A DNA stretch of 64,000 bases, taken from contig JADEXA010000022.1 of NCBI GenBank assembly GCA_015207365.1, positions 35,365 to 99,364 on the forward strand. Reading direction: 5' to 3'. Positions within the stretch are counted from its first letter, which is position 1. The number at the start of each line of letters is the position of its first letter. This DNA comes from Vacuolonema iberomarrocanum LEGE 07170 (lineage in GTDB: Bacteria > Cyanobacteriota > Cyanobacteriia > Elainellales > Elainellaceae). Of this stretch, positions 9,166 through 17,302 are shown one piece after another. Position numbers and translations under genes: made by a program. The notes beneath the pieces are model-generated. The model was not told the DNA's origin. It worked only from the letters and a program-made list of their open reading frames with translations, and did not search any database.

Positions 9166-9444
9166 ATGTTCATGATTGATATCGTTCTCAAAAATACGCC
9201 GTCTATTCTCTCTGTACAACGCAAGGAAGCAGAGGGTGCTGATGAGGTGTACAAGCAAGTCACCGAGGCGCTAAAAGCTGGCAGCCCAGCCCTTCTAGAG
9301 TTGACCTGTGAAAAGGAAGTCGGTAAGCGCTTTATGTTCCAGGTGAGCGAAGTGCTGGCCGTACAAGTCACAGACAAGTCGAGTGCCGGTAGCACATCCG
9401 GTCGTCCGCCAGGGTTCTTTGCCCTGACCGCTACTGCTGAGTAG
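9166..9444 (+). CDS. Conserved cyanobacterial hypothetical protein, 92 aa
   Basis: A small soluble protein (MFMIDIVLKNTPSILSVQRK...) with a mixed alpha/beta look and a flexible Ser/Gly/Pro-rich tail (SSAGSTSGRPPGFFALTATAE). I recognise the sequence style as a short protein conserved in cyanobacteria but cannot give it a function. Two in-frame ATGs (9166 and 9172) are possible starts, and the ribosome site is weak. It lies 10 bases upstream of the ABC ATPase gene on the same strand, so the two are very likely one transcript, and the protein may assist that ATPase. Confidence 0.7.
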   Translation: MFMIDIVLKNTPSILSVQRKEAEGADEVYKQVTEALKAGSPALLELTCEKEVGKRFMFQVSEVLAVQVTDKSSAGSTSGRPPGFFALTATAE

Positions 9445-9454
9445 AGCAGGAGCT

Positions 9455-10132
9455 ATGACGTCACAAGCGATCGCCACTCAAAACCTTTCCTTTGGTTGGA
9501 CAGCGGAGACGCCTGTCCTCAAATCCTGTTCGCTAGAGGTGCCCCATGGCGAGTTTTGGATGCTGCTGGGCACCAATGGCAGCGGTAAATCGACCTTGCT
9601 TAAGCTGCTGGGGGGGCTATTAACCCCCCAGGCTGGCACGCTCGAAATCATCCAGCCCTTTGGGTTTGTGTTTCAGAACCCCGATCACCAACTGGTCATG
9701 CCCACTGTTGCCACGGATGTGGCCTTTGGGCTGGCCTACGATAACCTCTCCACACTGGAAATCCGGCATCGAGTGTTTGAAGCGTTGGCTGCTGTAAATC
9801 TCAACCATCTCCAGCGCCGTCCCATCTATGCCCTGAGTGGCGGGCAAAAGCAGCGGGTGGCGATCGCTGGGGCCCTGGCACGCCATTGTGAGGTCTTACT
9901 CCTCGACGAACCCACCGCCCTTCTCGACCCCGATAGCCAAATCGACTTGGTGCAGCAAGTCCAACGCCTGGTCAAAGAGCGTGGTCTGACAGCGCTCTGG
10001 GTGACACACCGATTGCGCGAACTCGACTTTTGTGACGGAGCGTTCTTGCTCGACCAGGGCTACGTCGTTGATCAGGGGGATCCGGAGCGCCTGAAGCGAC
10101 GACTGATGCAGCTTCAAGGCAATGTAGCGTAA
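9455..10132 (+). CDS. ABC transporter ATPase, energy-coupling-factor (CbiO/EcfA) type
   Basis: A 225-residue nucleotide-binding subunit. Walker A is GTNGSGKSTLL (about residue 39), the Q-loop is FVFQNPDHQLVMPTV, the signature is LSGGQKQRVAIAGALA, and Walker B is VLLLDEPTALLDP, followed by the switch histidine in WVTHR. The QNPDxQ(L/F) Q-loop is typical of ECF transporters for vitamins and metals and of the plastid ABCI11 relatives. It is short, without a C-terminal regulatory domain. No transmembrane T or S subunit is encoded beside it, so it must pair with components elsewhere. AGGAG overlaps the spacer just before ATG 9455. It forms a probable two-gene operon with the 92-residue protein. 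Confidence 0.92.
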   Translation: MTSQAIATQNLSFGWTAETPVLKSCSLEVPHGEFWMLLGTNGSGKSTLLKLLGGLLTPQAGTLEIIQPFGFVFQNPDHQLVMPTVATDVAFGLAYDNLSTLEIRHRVFEALAAVNLNHLQRRPIYALSGGQKQRVAIAGALARHCEVLLLDEPTALLDPDSQIDLVQQVQRLVKERGLTALWVTHRLRELDFCDGAFLLDQGYVVDQGDPERLKRRLMQLQGNVA

Positions 10133-10164
10133 GAATCGTTCAAACGCTATCAAAGTCAACCCCC

Positions 10165-10209
10165 GATATTTTTTGAAATCCTTGCAGTACAAGGATTTCA
10201 AAAAATATC
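10165..10209. repeat. Perfect 20-bp inverted repeat with 5-base loop
   Basis: The arms at 10165-10184 and 10190-10209 are perfectly complementary (GATATTTTTTGAAATCCTTG and its complement) around the loop CAGTA. It starts 33 bases after the ABC ATPase stop. It could end transcription in either direction or be a small palindromic repeat. It lacks a GC-rich stem, so it is not a classical terminator. Confidence 0.7.
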
Positions 10210-10363
10210 AGAAGCCTGTTCTGAACGAATTGGTCGAACGGGACTTTATCAAACCCTGCACTTCCAATCTTTTTTATTTGTTTAGATTTCATTTACATAA
10301 CGCAATAAAACGCGGCATCATAGAGAAATAGGAATTGCTCATCCACTTTGGCCTATCCCTCCC

Positions 10364-10969
10364 ATGCCACGGAAGAAACCCCCATCCCTCTTATTAGTGG
10401 ATGGCTACAACATTATTGGCAGTTGGGCTGATCTGATCCAACTCAAAGACGCCGTCAGCTTAGAAGCTGCGCGGCGGCAGTTGATTGAGGATCTGCTGGG
10501 CTTCAGTGCTTCGCGCAACTACCGCACGGAGGTCGTCTTCGATGCTCACTATCAGCGGCGACCGTCGGCTCGTGAAACCCTGACGTCTTACTTCACGGTG
10601 GCCTATACCGACTATTTGCAAACCGCCGATACTTACATTGAGGCGCGCTGTGCGCGGCTCCGCCCGGAGATGCATCGACAACATGTGATTGTTGCCACCT
10701 CCGATCGCAGCCATCAGCAAACTGTTCTGGGCTTTGGTGCCAGTTGGTTGTCTGCCCAGCAACTGCAAACAGAAGTGACGCTCGCCGCGACGCAGATGCA
10801 ACGACAGCGCCAGAAAAGCGCGCCTTCATCGGGGCGATTTCTATTCAAACGCCTGGATCCATCTGCCCAGAAGAAGCTTTCGGATATGCGTCTGGGACTT
10901 GACGATCCAGCCGCGCCGAAAAAATCGACAATTTCTAAATCAAACCTTGCCAAAGGGGAACATTTCTAG
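10364..10969 (+). CDS. NYN domain ribonuclease, YacP/Rae1-like
   Basis: A 201-residue PIN-like NYN domain protein. LLLVDGYNIIGSW is the signature N-terminal metal-binding segment, VVFDAHYQRR follows, and IVATSDRSHQQTVLGFGASWLS is the conserved C-terminal acidic/serine segment. The family includes Bacillus Rae1, a ribosome-associated endoribonuclease, so a role in RNA decay is likely. Downstream of the domain is a basic, low-complexity tail of about 55 residues. ATG 10364 fits the family start. The stop is TAG, which matters for the in-frame amber findings. A tRNA-Asn gene follows 18 bases later on the same strand. Confidence 0.88.
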   Translation: MPRKKPPSLLLVDGYNIIGSWADLIQLKDAVSLEAARRQLIEDLLGFSASRNYRTEVVFDAHYQRRPSARETLTSYFTVAYTDYLQTADTYIEARCARLRPEMHRQHVIVATSDRSHQQTVLGFGASWLSAQQLQTEVTLAATQMQRQRQKSAPSSGRFLFKRLDPSAQKKLSDMRLGLDDPAAPKKSTISKSNLAKGEHF

Positions 10970-10987
10970 ATAGTATGAGATTCGCAT

Positions 10988-11059
10988 TCCTCCGTAGCTC
11001 AGCGGTAGAGCGGTCGGCTGTTAACCGATTGGTCGCTGGTTCGAATCCAGCCGGGGGAG
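10988..11059 (+). tRNA. tRNA-Asn (GTT)
   Basis: A 72-base cloverleaf with no encoded CCA. The acceptor TCCTCCG pairs with CGGGGGA, the D arm is GCTCAGCGGTAGAGC, the anticodon loop is CTGTTAA with anticodon GTT, and the T arm is CTGGTTCGAATCCAG. Confidence 0.97.
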
Positions 11060-11465
11060 TTTAACTGAAGGCTGAAACGCTGTAATCTAAGGCGTTGTAT
11101 TTCTCATATACAGCTTCAGGCCTATTGGTTCTGCCAACATCAATAGCAGTTCTATGAAAACCAAAACCCGATCCTTGTTTGAACCCCTAGCCTGCTGCGT
11201 TTCAAACAAAAATCGGGCTTGGGTCTTCGTGAATTGGTACAAATTTGCATGGACTGAGAAATTGACGGTTGTCGCTGAGAAGAATCACTGTCCCAGGTAT
11301 TTGTGACAATTTGATGAGGGGCGGCGATCGCACGTTACCCCCTGTACATCGAGTACCTTCTGCTTACAAAATGATGGCATATCACCGAAAAGGCTAGATC
11401 GTGTTTGGGCGTGAGCGAGGTTGGCATTGAAGACAGGTTTAGACAGATCCCAGGGGTCGGGACAG
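11060..11465. other. Intergenic region with nested hairpin at 11167-11217
   Basis: About 405 bases. A nested inverted repeat pairs CCCGAT with ATCGGG and TTGTTTGAA (11175-11183) with TTCAAACAA (11201-11209), around a loop containing CCTGCTGCG. It follows the tRNA and may be a palindromic repeat. Otherwise I see only the promoter region for the membrane glycosyltransferase. Confidence 0.5.
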
Positions 11466-13217
11466 ATGGGGTGGTTATGGCTCTGGATCGCACTGGGTTT
11501 GATTCTGCGATTTACCTGCCTAACCGGAAAAGCCGTCTGGACTGATGAATTTGCGACCCTGGTCTTTAGTCTGGGCAACAGCTTTCGTACCGTCCCGGTG
11601 GATCAGGTCATTCCCCTCGCAGACCTGCTGGCTCCACTGCAACCTTTACCCGGGGCTACGGCTCAAGCTGTAGTGCAGCATTTGACCAGCGAGAGCAACC
11701 ACCCCCCCCTCTACTTCCTGCTGAATTTTTGGTGGCTACAACTGTTTCCGACCCGTCCCGATGGCTTGGCTTCCATTTGGGCGGTGCGATCGCTGGCTGC
11801 TCTGTTTGGGGTGCTGTCCATTCCGGCGATGTTTGGTCTGAGTTGGCTAACGTTTCGCTCCTGGCGCATTGCCCATCTCGCTGCGGCACTCACGGCCGTT
11901 TCCCCCTTTGGTGTTTATCTAGCTCAGGAGGCTCGACACTATACCCTGCCGATTCTCTGGGTTATTGCTTCCCTCGCCTGTTTGATGGTGGTGGTGCAAA
12001 AGCTAGGGCAGGGTAGTCCGCCACCCTGGTGGGTTTGCTGGCTTTGGATTGCTGTTAATGGTTTGGGGATGGCCACCCACTATTTCATGGGGATTGCTCT
12101 AGTCGCGGAAGGAGCTGTCATTCTCGCAACGGCAATCTGGCAACGACGACGGGATGGGCACCTCAAGCCAACGCTTTGGTTACGGGTTGGGGTGGCGATC
12201 GCCGGAACCCTGGCTAGCATCCTGATTTGGATTCCCGTCGTGCAGAATGTTGAAGGCAGTGAACTTACAGAGTGGATTTCTCGCCCTAGACAAGGATTAC
12301 TGGACTGGATCTTGCCCATCGGGCGGTTGTTCACCAGCTGGATGACGATGCTGTATGTCTTGCCTGTGCAAGCGGATCAATTGTGGCTGGCCATCCTTTC
12401 GGGAACCGTTGGCTTAATGCTCTTTGGGTGGACGGCCATTCATCTCCATCGCGGCTGGCAAAGGGCTCAACATGTGCATGACCTGATGGCCATGAGGGTC
12501 ATGATCGGGTTTGTGGTGGGGGCGATCGCCGTCATGCTGGTCATCACCTACGGGCTGAACTATGACCTCACCCTTGCCTTTCGTTATGCCTTTATCTACT
12601 ATCCGGCAGTATTACTACTGATAGCTGCAGCCTTGTCTGCCTACTCGCCGAACGCATTCAAAACCGCGCTCCCCGTCTCCTCTCCGTCATTTTGGGGAAG
12701 GCTCAGAGGGTGGCTGATTCGACCCTCGCGGCACCACTTTGTTGTCCTCGTCTTGACAATGAGCCTGGTCAGTTCGCTTTTGGTCGTTTTTAACCTGGGC
12801 TTTTTGAAAACTCACCAGCCCGACCAGGTGGTGTATTGGATGGAAGACGATGCGAGCGATCGCACCTTAGTTGCCATGACTCACCGTACCCACGCCCAAA
12901 CAGGACGATTGATGGGAATCGGGTTGGAGTGGCGGCGTGTCTTACCAGATGTGGCAGAGCCAGAGGTACTGCTGGCGCATCAACCGCCCGGCGAGCCCAA
13001 TCAAGCGCTCGTTACATTGGAGGCGGCGATCGCCAATTACCCCCGTCCCTTTGACCTGTGGATGGTCAGTTTTCGCCCCGTTTCGGATGAGCTGCGTAGA
13101 GATATGCTCGATCGGCAGAACTGCGAGGGGGATACCAAGCGCCGCCGCGCTGAAGGATACAGCTTCCGCCGCTATAAGTGTTCTGCTCTTGAAAACGCTG
13201 CTTCCAACAATGCTTAA
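11466..13217 (+). CDS. GT39/ArnT-like membrane glycosyltransferase
   Basis: About 583 residues with roughly 11-12 membrane spans, the architecture of GT-C fold enzymes that move sugars from lipid-phosphate donors. VWTDEFATLVF in the first periplasmic loop carries the conserved acidic pair. SNHPPLYFLL and LAQEARHYTLPI are the typical PMT_2 motifs. The C-terminal ~130 residues form a soluble domain. ATG 11466 has AGGGG upstream; a TTG at 11421 would add 15 residues with a badly spaced ribosome site. It is not close to other surface-polysaccharide genes, so donor and acceptor are unknown. The gene ends next to a cluster of palindromic repeats. Confidence 0.85.
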   Translation: MGWLWLWIALGLILRFTCLTGKAVWTDEFATLVFSLGNSFRTVPVDQVIPLADLLAPLQPLPGATAQAVVQHLTSESNHPPLYFLLNFWWLQLFPTRPDGLASIWAVRSLAALFGVLSIPAMFGLSWLTFRSWRIAHLAAALTAVSPFGVYLAQEARHYTLPILWVIASLACLMVVVQKLGQGSPPPWWVCWLWIAVNGLGMATHYFMGIALVAEGAVILATAIWQRRRDGHLKPTLWLRVGVAIAGTLASILIWIPVVQNVEGSELTEWISRPRQGLLDWILPIGRLFTSWMTMLYVLPVQADQLWLAILSGTVGLMLFGWTAIHLHRGWQRAQHVHDLMAMRVMIGFVVGAIAVMLVITYGLNYDLTLAFRYAFIYYPAVLLLIAAALSAYSPNAFKTALPVSSPSFWGRLRGWLIRPSRHHFVVLVLTMSLVSSLLVVFNLGFLKTHQPDQVVYWMEDDASDRTLVAMTHRTHAQTGRLMGIGLEWRRVLPDVAEPEVLLAHQPPGEPNQALVTLEAAIANYPRPFDLWMVSFRPVSDELRRDMLDRQNCEGDTKRRRAEGYSFRRYKCSALENAASNNA

Positions 13218-13263
13218 CTATTGCTTGAAGGTTCGCCGTTGAATATCAAGGTAGTTCAAGGCC

Positions 13264-13362
13264 TTATAGCGCTGTGCGCGTTAGGTAAGTATGGTTGTGT
13301 GTGGGCGCGACGCGCCCACACACAACCATTTCTGTACTTGATGCGGTTGCACACCGCTATAT
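13264..13362. repeat. Palindromic repeat family A, copy 1 (with inserted hairpin)
   Basis: The ends are inverted (TATAGCGCTGTGCGC and GCACACCGCTATA). The flanks match copy 2 at 45642-45705 read on the other strand. This copy carries about 35 extra bases holding a near-perfect palindrome at 13291-13329: 19-bp arms of ATGGTTGTGTGTGGGCGCG around a single A. A non-coding MITE-like element. Confidence 0.75.
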
Positions 13363-13461
13363 ATCAAATCCGGGTCAATAGACGTAAAACCCAACTATCA
13401 TTTGTGCCGCTGCAAAAAGTGGTCACAAACGATAGTTGAGTTCTTCAACCGGATTTGATAT
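13361..13461. repeat. Palindromic repeat family B, copy 1
   Basis: About 101 bases beginning ATATCAAATCCGG and ending with its complement CCGGATTTGATAT. The inner arms AACCCAACTATC and GATAGTTGAGTT are slightly decayed. It matches copy 2 at 14433-14535. It abuts family A copy 1 directly. Confidence 0.8.
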
Positions 13462-13483
13462 GCGCTACGCGCTCAGGTAGAAC

Positions 13484-13534
13484 CAAATCATTTCTTGGAA
13501 GCCCTGCGGCGCGGGGCTTCCAAGAAATGATTTG
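13484..13534. repeat. Perfect 20-bp hairpin with GC-rich loop
   Basis: Arms at 13484-13503 and 13515-13534 are fully complementary (CAAATCATTTCTTGGAAGCC) around the loop CTGCGGCGCGG. The loop resembles that of the hairpin at 41817-41867 although the stems are unrelated. Confidence 0.8.
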
Positions 13535-13559
13535 TCTTAATCTCAATGCGTAAAGCTAT

Positions 13560-13602
13560 ATTATCCCCCTTTCATCACGCTAGGCAGATGAAAGAGGGAT
13601 AA
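13560..13602. repeat. Hairpin repeat family C, copy 1
   Basis: ATTATCCCCCTTTCATC pairs with GATGAAAGAGGGATAAT around ACGCTAGGCA. Nearly the same sequence recurs at 45768-45813. In both places a family A copy lies about 60-200 bases away. Confidence 0.8.
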
Positions 13603-13708
13603 TCAGATTTTTTGGGATCCTGGCGACGAAGAGATTCTTTAAAGGAATATATGAAATCCTAACAAATTAGCATTCAGCACCTTTCCTGCCACACTAGCCG
13701 CACTGCCT

Positions 13709-13739
13709 AAAAAAGCACAGAGGGTTAACCCTGTGCTTT
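13709..13739 (-). terminator. Terminator overlapping the stop of the 13725-14117 gene
   Basis: On the minus strand AAAGCACAG and CTGTGCTTT form the stem and a run of T residues follows. The stop codon TAA lies in the loop. Confidence 0.85.
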
Positions 13740-14117
13740 GATGGAAGGGCGAGGAGCGTTCTGCAACCAAAGGTTGTAGAGACTTGCTTCCGTCGGTGGC
13801 GTTAGGTTGACCAAAAACACACCTTCGGTAGATTGCGGGTTAGAGGTCAGCCAGGTTCCACGCAGGCTGATTTCTAGAAACTCCTTGTCACAAGCAGAGA
13901 GGGCGATCGCGTCTTGATCGTCCCAATGCGCCAGCCGGTACAATTCGCGCCAGCAGCGATCGTTTGCTCGCAACATAATCGAGGCATGACACCGCTCTAG
14001 ACTGATTGGCTGCCCGGCTTTTAGCATCAGCGTCAGGCGAGGCGGCAGCCACTGCTCCAGGGAATCGGGCAAGTGCTCCAGAAAATATCCAGTGTCGGTG
14101 AACGTAAATTTCAGCAT
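13725..14117 (-). CDS. Conserved cyanobacterial hypothetical protein (alr0857-like)
   Basis: A 130-residue soluble protein starting MLKFTFTDTGYFLEHL. The pattern 'MLKxTxTxxGxxLExL...LExW...R...LR.GQ..' followed by IALSACDKEFLEISLRGTWLTS matches a small family of unknown function that I associate with Anabaena alr0857. It has no membrane segment and no catalytic motif that I can identify. It is monocistronic: its own terminator overlaps the stop codon, and repeats lie beyond. ATG 14117 is the family start. Confidence 0.72.
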   Translation of the reverse strand: MLKFTFTDTGYFLEHLPDSLEQWLPPRLTLMLKAGQPISLERCHASIMLRANDRCWRELYRLAHWDDQDAIALSACDKEFLEISLRGTWLTSNPQSTEGVFLVNLTPPTEASLYNLWLQNAPRPSIKAQG

Positions 14118-14556
14118 AGCCGCCAGGACGCAAGGGTTAGCAGAGATTCGTATTTCAGCGTGAGATGAGTCAGCACAGAAGGCGAGCGCAGGTTCGTTAT
14201 CAAGGCAGGCTCCGATCTATCCAACAACTCCTATGCACGCCTATGAGAGTCAACAAATGAATGCATGAGTGGATATATTTTCGGCGAGAATTGGCAATCT
14301 ACCTTCCCCCAATCAGGGGAACTAAGCAGACAGTGAATCACTCACAAGGATGGAATCGCCACGCCATAACCACAGTAAATTTGCCGATCGTTTCGGACAA
14401 AAAGCACAAATAATCAAGAAAGATCAGCAATCATATCAAATCCGGCTAAATAGCCATAGAACCCAACTATCGTTTGTGCCCGCTGCGTTGCAGCGGGCAC
14501 AAACGATAGTTGGGTTCTTCAACCGGATTTGATATTATCCACCACTTGATAGACCA
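14118..14556. other. Intergenic region containing repeat family B copy 2
   Basis: About 440 bases with no gene. The promoter of the 13725-14117 gene should lie at the left end. The right part is the palindromic repeat at 14433-14535. Confidence 0.5.
14433..14535. repeat. Palindromic repeat family B, copy 2
   Basis: About 103 bases with terminal inverted repeat ATATCAAATCCGG and a perfect inner palindrome (AACCCAACTATCGTTTGTGC, then CCGCTGC, and their complements). This is the better-preserved of the two copies; the other is at 13361-13461. Confidence 0.85.
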
Positions 14557-14778
14557 TCAATCATCAGGAAACTGCCAGCAGGCGATATGCTGCACCGATC
14601 GACTGCCACATACGCAAGTTTCTTCGGTGGACGCAATCCACTCTCGATCACATTGACGGCAATGACAGAAGATATTGGTGCGATTTGCCTCAGATAGAGA
14701 CGCCCGCCACTGCGCCAGTTCGTCTGGGGTAAACAGCGATCCCTCAGGCGATCGCTTGGCAGGAGACGGTTCCATCAT
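14557..14778 (-). CDS. Small zinc-ribbon-like protein, 73 aa
   Basis: A 73-residue protein with two cysteine knuckles, FCHCRQCDREW and TCVCGSRSV. That is the usual arrangement for a small zinc ribbon, which suggests nucleic-acid or protein binding. The N-terminal half has a predicted helix (TPDELAQWRASLSEANR). I do not recognise a family. The gene starts 9 bases after the stop of the larger HTH/acidic protein on the same strand, so the two are almost certainly co-transcribed and possibly functionally linked. Confidence 0.65.
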   Translation of the reverse strand: MMEPSPAKRSPEGSLFTPDELAQWRASLSEANRTNIFCHCRQCDREWIASTEETCVCGSRSVQHIACWQFPDD

Positions 14779-14787
14779 TTGCCTCTG

Positions 14788-15858
14788 CTAGTTATCTGTG
14801 CCTTCCAGCGTATAAATCTGCCCGTCGACCAGCAGGCGAGTAATGCCCTTAGCCTGGAGATAGGGGCGGGTCTTGAAAAACATTTGGCTATCCGGAATTT
14901 TGACAATCCGTTGGGCGCGGCGCATGAAGCGCTTAGCAATCCGGTGATTGTCAAATACAGGAAGCGTCCGCTCTTTCGCTTCTACTTCGGGAATCTGACC
15001 GAGGTCGGCAAAATCGCTGAGTGGGCGCGTGATCAGTTCAGCCGTGCGATCGACAACGAGGTAGCAGGTACGGGGTAGCTTCGCATCAGTTAGCGGCAAA
15101 ATTTGGATGAGCTGATCCCCACGGAGATGAACGGGAACAAAATCCTCATCCCCTTCTCCAACATCTTCCTCGTCATCCAGCTCACCGTCGAAGTCTTCGT
15201 CATCATCCAAATCGTCATCTAACTCTTCGTCGCTATCCTCGTCATCCAAATCTTCCTCGTCTTCGCTGTCATCAAGGTCGGGATAGCGCAAATCCTGCTG
15301 AATTTCCTTTTCTAGCTCTTCCAATTCTGCCAGCACCGGACTGACGTCTGGCTCATCCTGGGTTGCCGCTGACTTCCGACGGCGCGATCGCCGCGCTTGT
15401 CGTTCCTCAGTAGCCTCCTCGTCCGGCTCTTCTTCTGGTTCCGACACATCAGGCTGAGGCGGAGGGACATCGCCTTCTACCAGCGACGCTGCAATGTCGT
15501 CCAGCTCTTCAACGGGCGTTTTGGCCGCCGCTTTTGCTGTGTCGGTGGTACGAGACGGCTTTGCTTTTGGAGAGGATTTACGTTTAGCGGTGCTAGCGCC
15601 ATTAGTCGATGGTTCCGTTACCGTATCACTCGCAGCCTTACCAGCGTTGATCCCAGAACTGGATGCTTTGCTGGCTGCCCGCTTCTGTTGTACCAACTCG
15701 TCATATTCCTCAGCAGGAAGCCCCTGCCGGAGAATCCGACCGATTGTTGATGTGCTCACGCCAAACCGACTCGCCAACGACGTGCTCGTCTCGGCGGTTT
15801 CTCGATACAACGCTAAGATATCTTGCTTGTCTGCCTCGGATAATTTTTGAGGAGCCAT
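14788..15858 (-). CDS. Conserved protein: N-terminal HTH, long acidic linker, C-terminal domain
   Basis: About 356 residues. Residues 1-50 (APQKLSEADKQDILALYRE, then TSTSLASRFGVSTSTIGRIL) form a helix-turn-helix like those of transposases and resolvases. Then comes a long disordered stretch: a basic Ser/Ala/Lys part, then an extreme Asp/Glu run (about residues 180-260). The last ~110 residues form a compact domain (VPVHLRGDQLIQILPL... LVDGQIYTLEG). I know this architecture only as a cyanobacterial conserved protein of unknown role. The acidic linker could mimic DNA or bind basic proteins. ATG 15858 has GAGGTG upstream; the longer frame to 15912 looks spurious. Confidence 0.75.
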   Translation of the reverse strand: MAPQKLSEADKQDILALYRETAETSTSLASRFGVSTSTIGRILRQGLPAEEYDELVQQKRAASKASSSGINAGKAASDTVTEPSTNGASTAKRKSSPKAKPSRTTDTAKAAAKTPVEELDDIAASLVEGDVPPPQPDVSEPEEEPDEEATEERQARRSRRRKSAATQDEPDVSPVLAELEELEKEIQQDLRYPDLDDSEDEEDLDDEDSDEELDDDLDDDEDFDGELDDEEDVGEGDEDFVPVHLRGDQLIQILPLTDAKLPRTCYLVVDRTAELITRPLSDFADLGQIPEVEAKERTLPVFDNHRIAKRFMRRAQRIVKIPDSQMFFKTRPYLQAKGITRLLVDGQIYTLEGTDN

Positions 15859-15977
15859 GCGCCCCACACCTCTCGGACATGAAAATCTGTCAACCCAAGT
15901 TAGCCTACGCAAGCGACGAAACGCACCTGCGAATGCATCATCTTACCTAGCCTGATCAATCCTAGCGCACAACCTGC

Positions 15978-17120
15978 CTAGCTACGTCGCCGACTGCCTC
16001 GACGAGAGCGGCTAGATAGGTCATATTCCAATGCTGCCCCCATCACAAAGAGGCATGCACTAAATACCCAAAAAACTTCGGGCAAAGCTCCAGTCTGATA
16101 CTCCTCAATGTAGGTTGTTGCCCAGAGGAACCAAGTGTCAGCGATGTAGAAGCTAAACGCTGCCGCCCCAATGAAACGCCAGGACTGAGAGAATCGTCCA
16201 CCCCAAAACGCAATGAGCAAGGAACTGGCGGCCATCAGCAGCAAAATATCGCCCACAACATAGGCAATACCAATGGCTTCACCGAAGGGCTCTAGTTGTT
16301 CATTTAACGCAAAGGCCCAACCCGGAATTGCCTCCTCTTCGGCGGTAGTGCCACCCTCTGTTTCAGGCTCCATGGGTTCATCGGCTGGGGTAAGCGTCGC
16401 ATCGGCCGGAGTAGCAGCATCAGCCGGAACAGGCGCATCGGCTGGGGTTGCAGGGATAGCCTCTATGGGCACTGCATTTTCAGGAACGGCATTGGGATCA
16501 ATGTCAGGCGCAGGTTCGGCAGGAGGAATCGCGGGTTCGGCGGGAGGCTCTGCTACGGGTGCTTCCTGCACGACCTCTTGGGCGATCGCCGCTTGCCCGA
16601 CAAACCCAACCTCAGTGCTTGTCCCAAACTCAGTATAGATAGCAAAAGAGAGGACAGTGCCCGCCACCCCAACACCCAGCACGGCTAGCCACTGGAAAGG
16701 GCTAAGGTTAAGCTTGCGTGATGTAATGGCCAGCATCATCCCAAAGCCCACCAGAACATACATCAGCAAGTAAAAGAAGTCCGCAGGAGATACATCCGGC
16801 TCTTTTCTCCAAACAATTTCCCACCAAAAGAGAATGAGATTACCAAAGAAATAAGAGAGCATTCCTAGCCCCAGCAATAGCCAGACAACGCGACCGCTCA
16901 CGATTTGTTGGCTTCGCCAATTACGGAAGCAAAACAAGGTCGCAGCCAGGAACGCAAAGCTTTCTAAAACATAGGTGATAATGGAATACCATTCAGGACG
17001 TCCCTGACCAGGCAGCGGGACGCTGAATAAGAGAAAGAAGAGCAACGAGACAACTGCCCAAGTAATCGTGATGACTAGAATCACCTGGGTGGAGAGAAAC
17101 GCTGACGTTTTCTTGTTCAC
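15978..17120 (-). CDS. Polytopic membrane protein with Pro/Ala-rich extramembrane loop
   Basis: A 380-residue membrane protein of unknown function. I count five spans in the first ~175 residues, then a long Pro/Ala/Glu loop (about residues 180-265, with repeats of the type PADA.PADA and AEPPAEPA), then about three more spans and a short Arg/Ser-rich tail (SSRSRRGSRRRS). The compositional loop probably expands and contracts by slippage. No transporter signature is seen. The start MNKKTSAFLSTQVILVITI is a natural membrane N-terminus. It is on the same strand as its neighbours but with gaps above 100 bases. Confidence 0.7.
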   Translation of the reverse strand: MNKKTSAFLSTQVILVITITWAVVSLLFFLLFSVPLPGQGRPEWYSIITYVLESFAFLAATLFCFRNWRSQQIVSGRVVWLLLGLGMLSYFFGNLILFWWEIVWRKEPDVSPADFFYLLMYVLVGFGMMLAITSRKLNLSPFQWLAVLGVGVAGTVLSFAIYTEFGTSTEVGFVGQAAIAQEVVQEAPVAEPPAEPAIPPAEPAPDIDPNAVPENAVPIEAIPATPADAPVPADAATPADATLTPADEPMEPETEGGTTAEEEAIPGWAFALNEQLEPFGEAIGIAYVVGDILLLMAASSLLIAFWGGRFSQSWRFIGAAAFSFYIADTWFLWATTYIEEYQTGALPEVFWVFSACLFVMGAALEYDLSSRSRRGSRRRS

Positions 17121-17302
17121 AACTCGGCTCCTTCAACGCAGAGGCAGCAGCACGACAGAAAATGGGGGCAAACCATCCAGACCATTTTTCAAGCACAGCG
17201 GACATGCCGGACGCCGAATCCGACAAACGCTGTCAATCAACGTTATCTCATAACCTAAAAGACGAGTGCAGGATTTGACAAACTTTTGCACCCCGCTCTG
17301 CC

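Noticed and set aside
16273..16638. Plus-strand 121-codon Ser/Gly/Ala-rich ORF
   Set aside because: It mirrors the Pro/Ala-rich loop of the membrane protein on the other strand.
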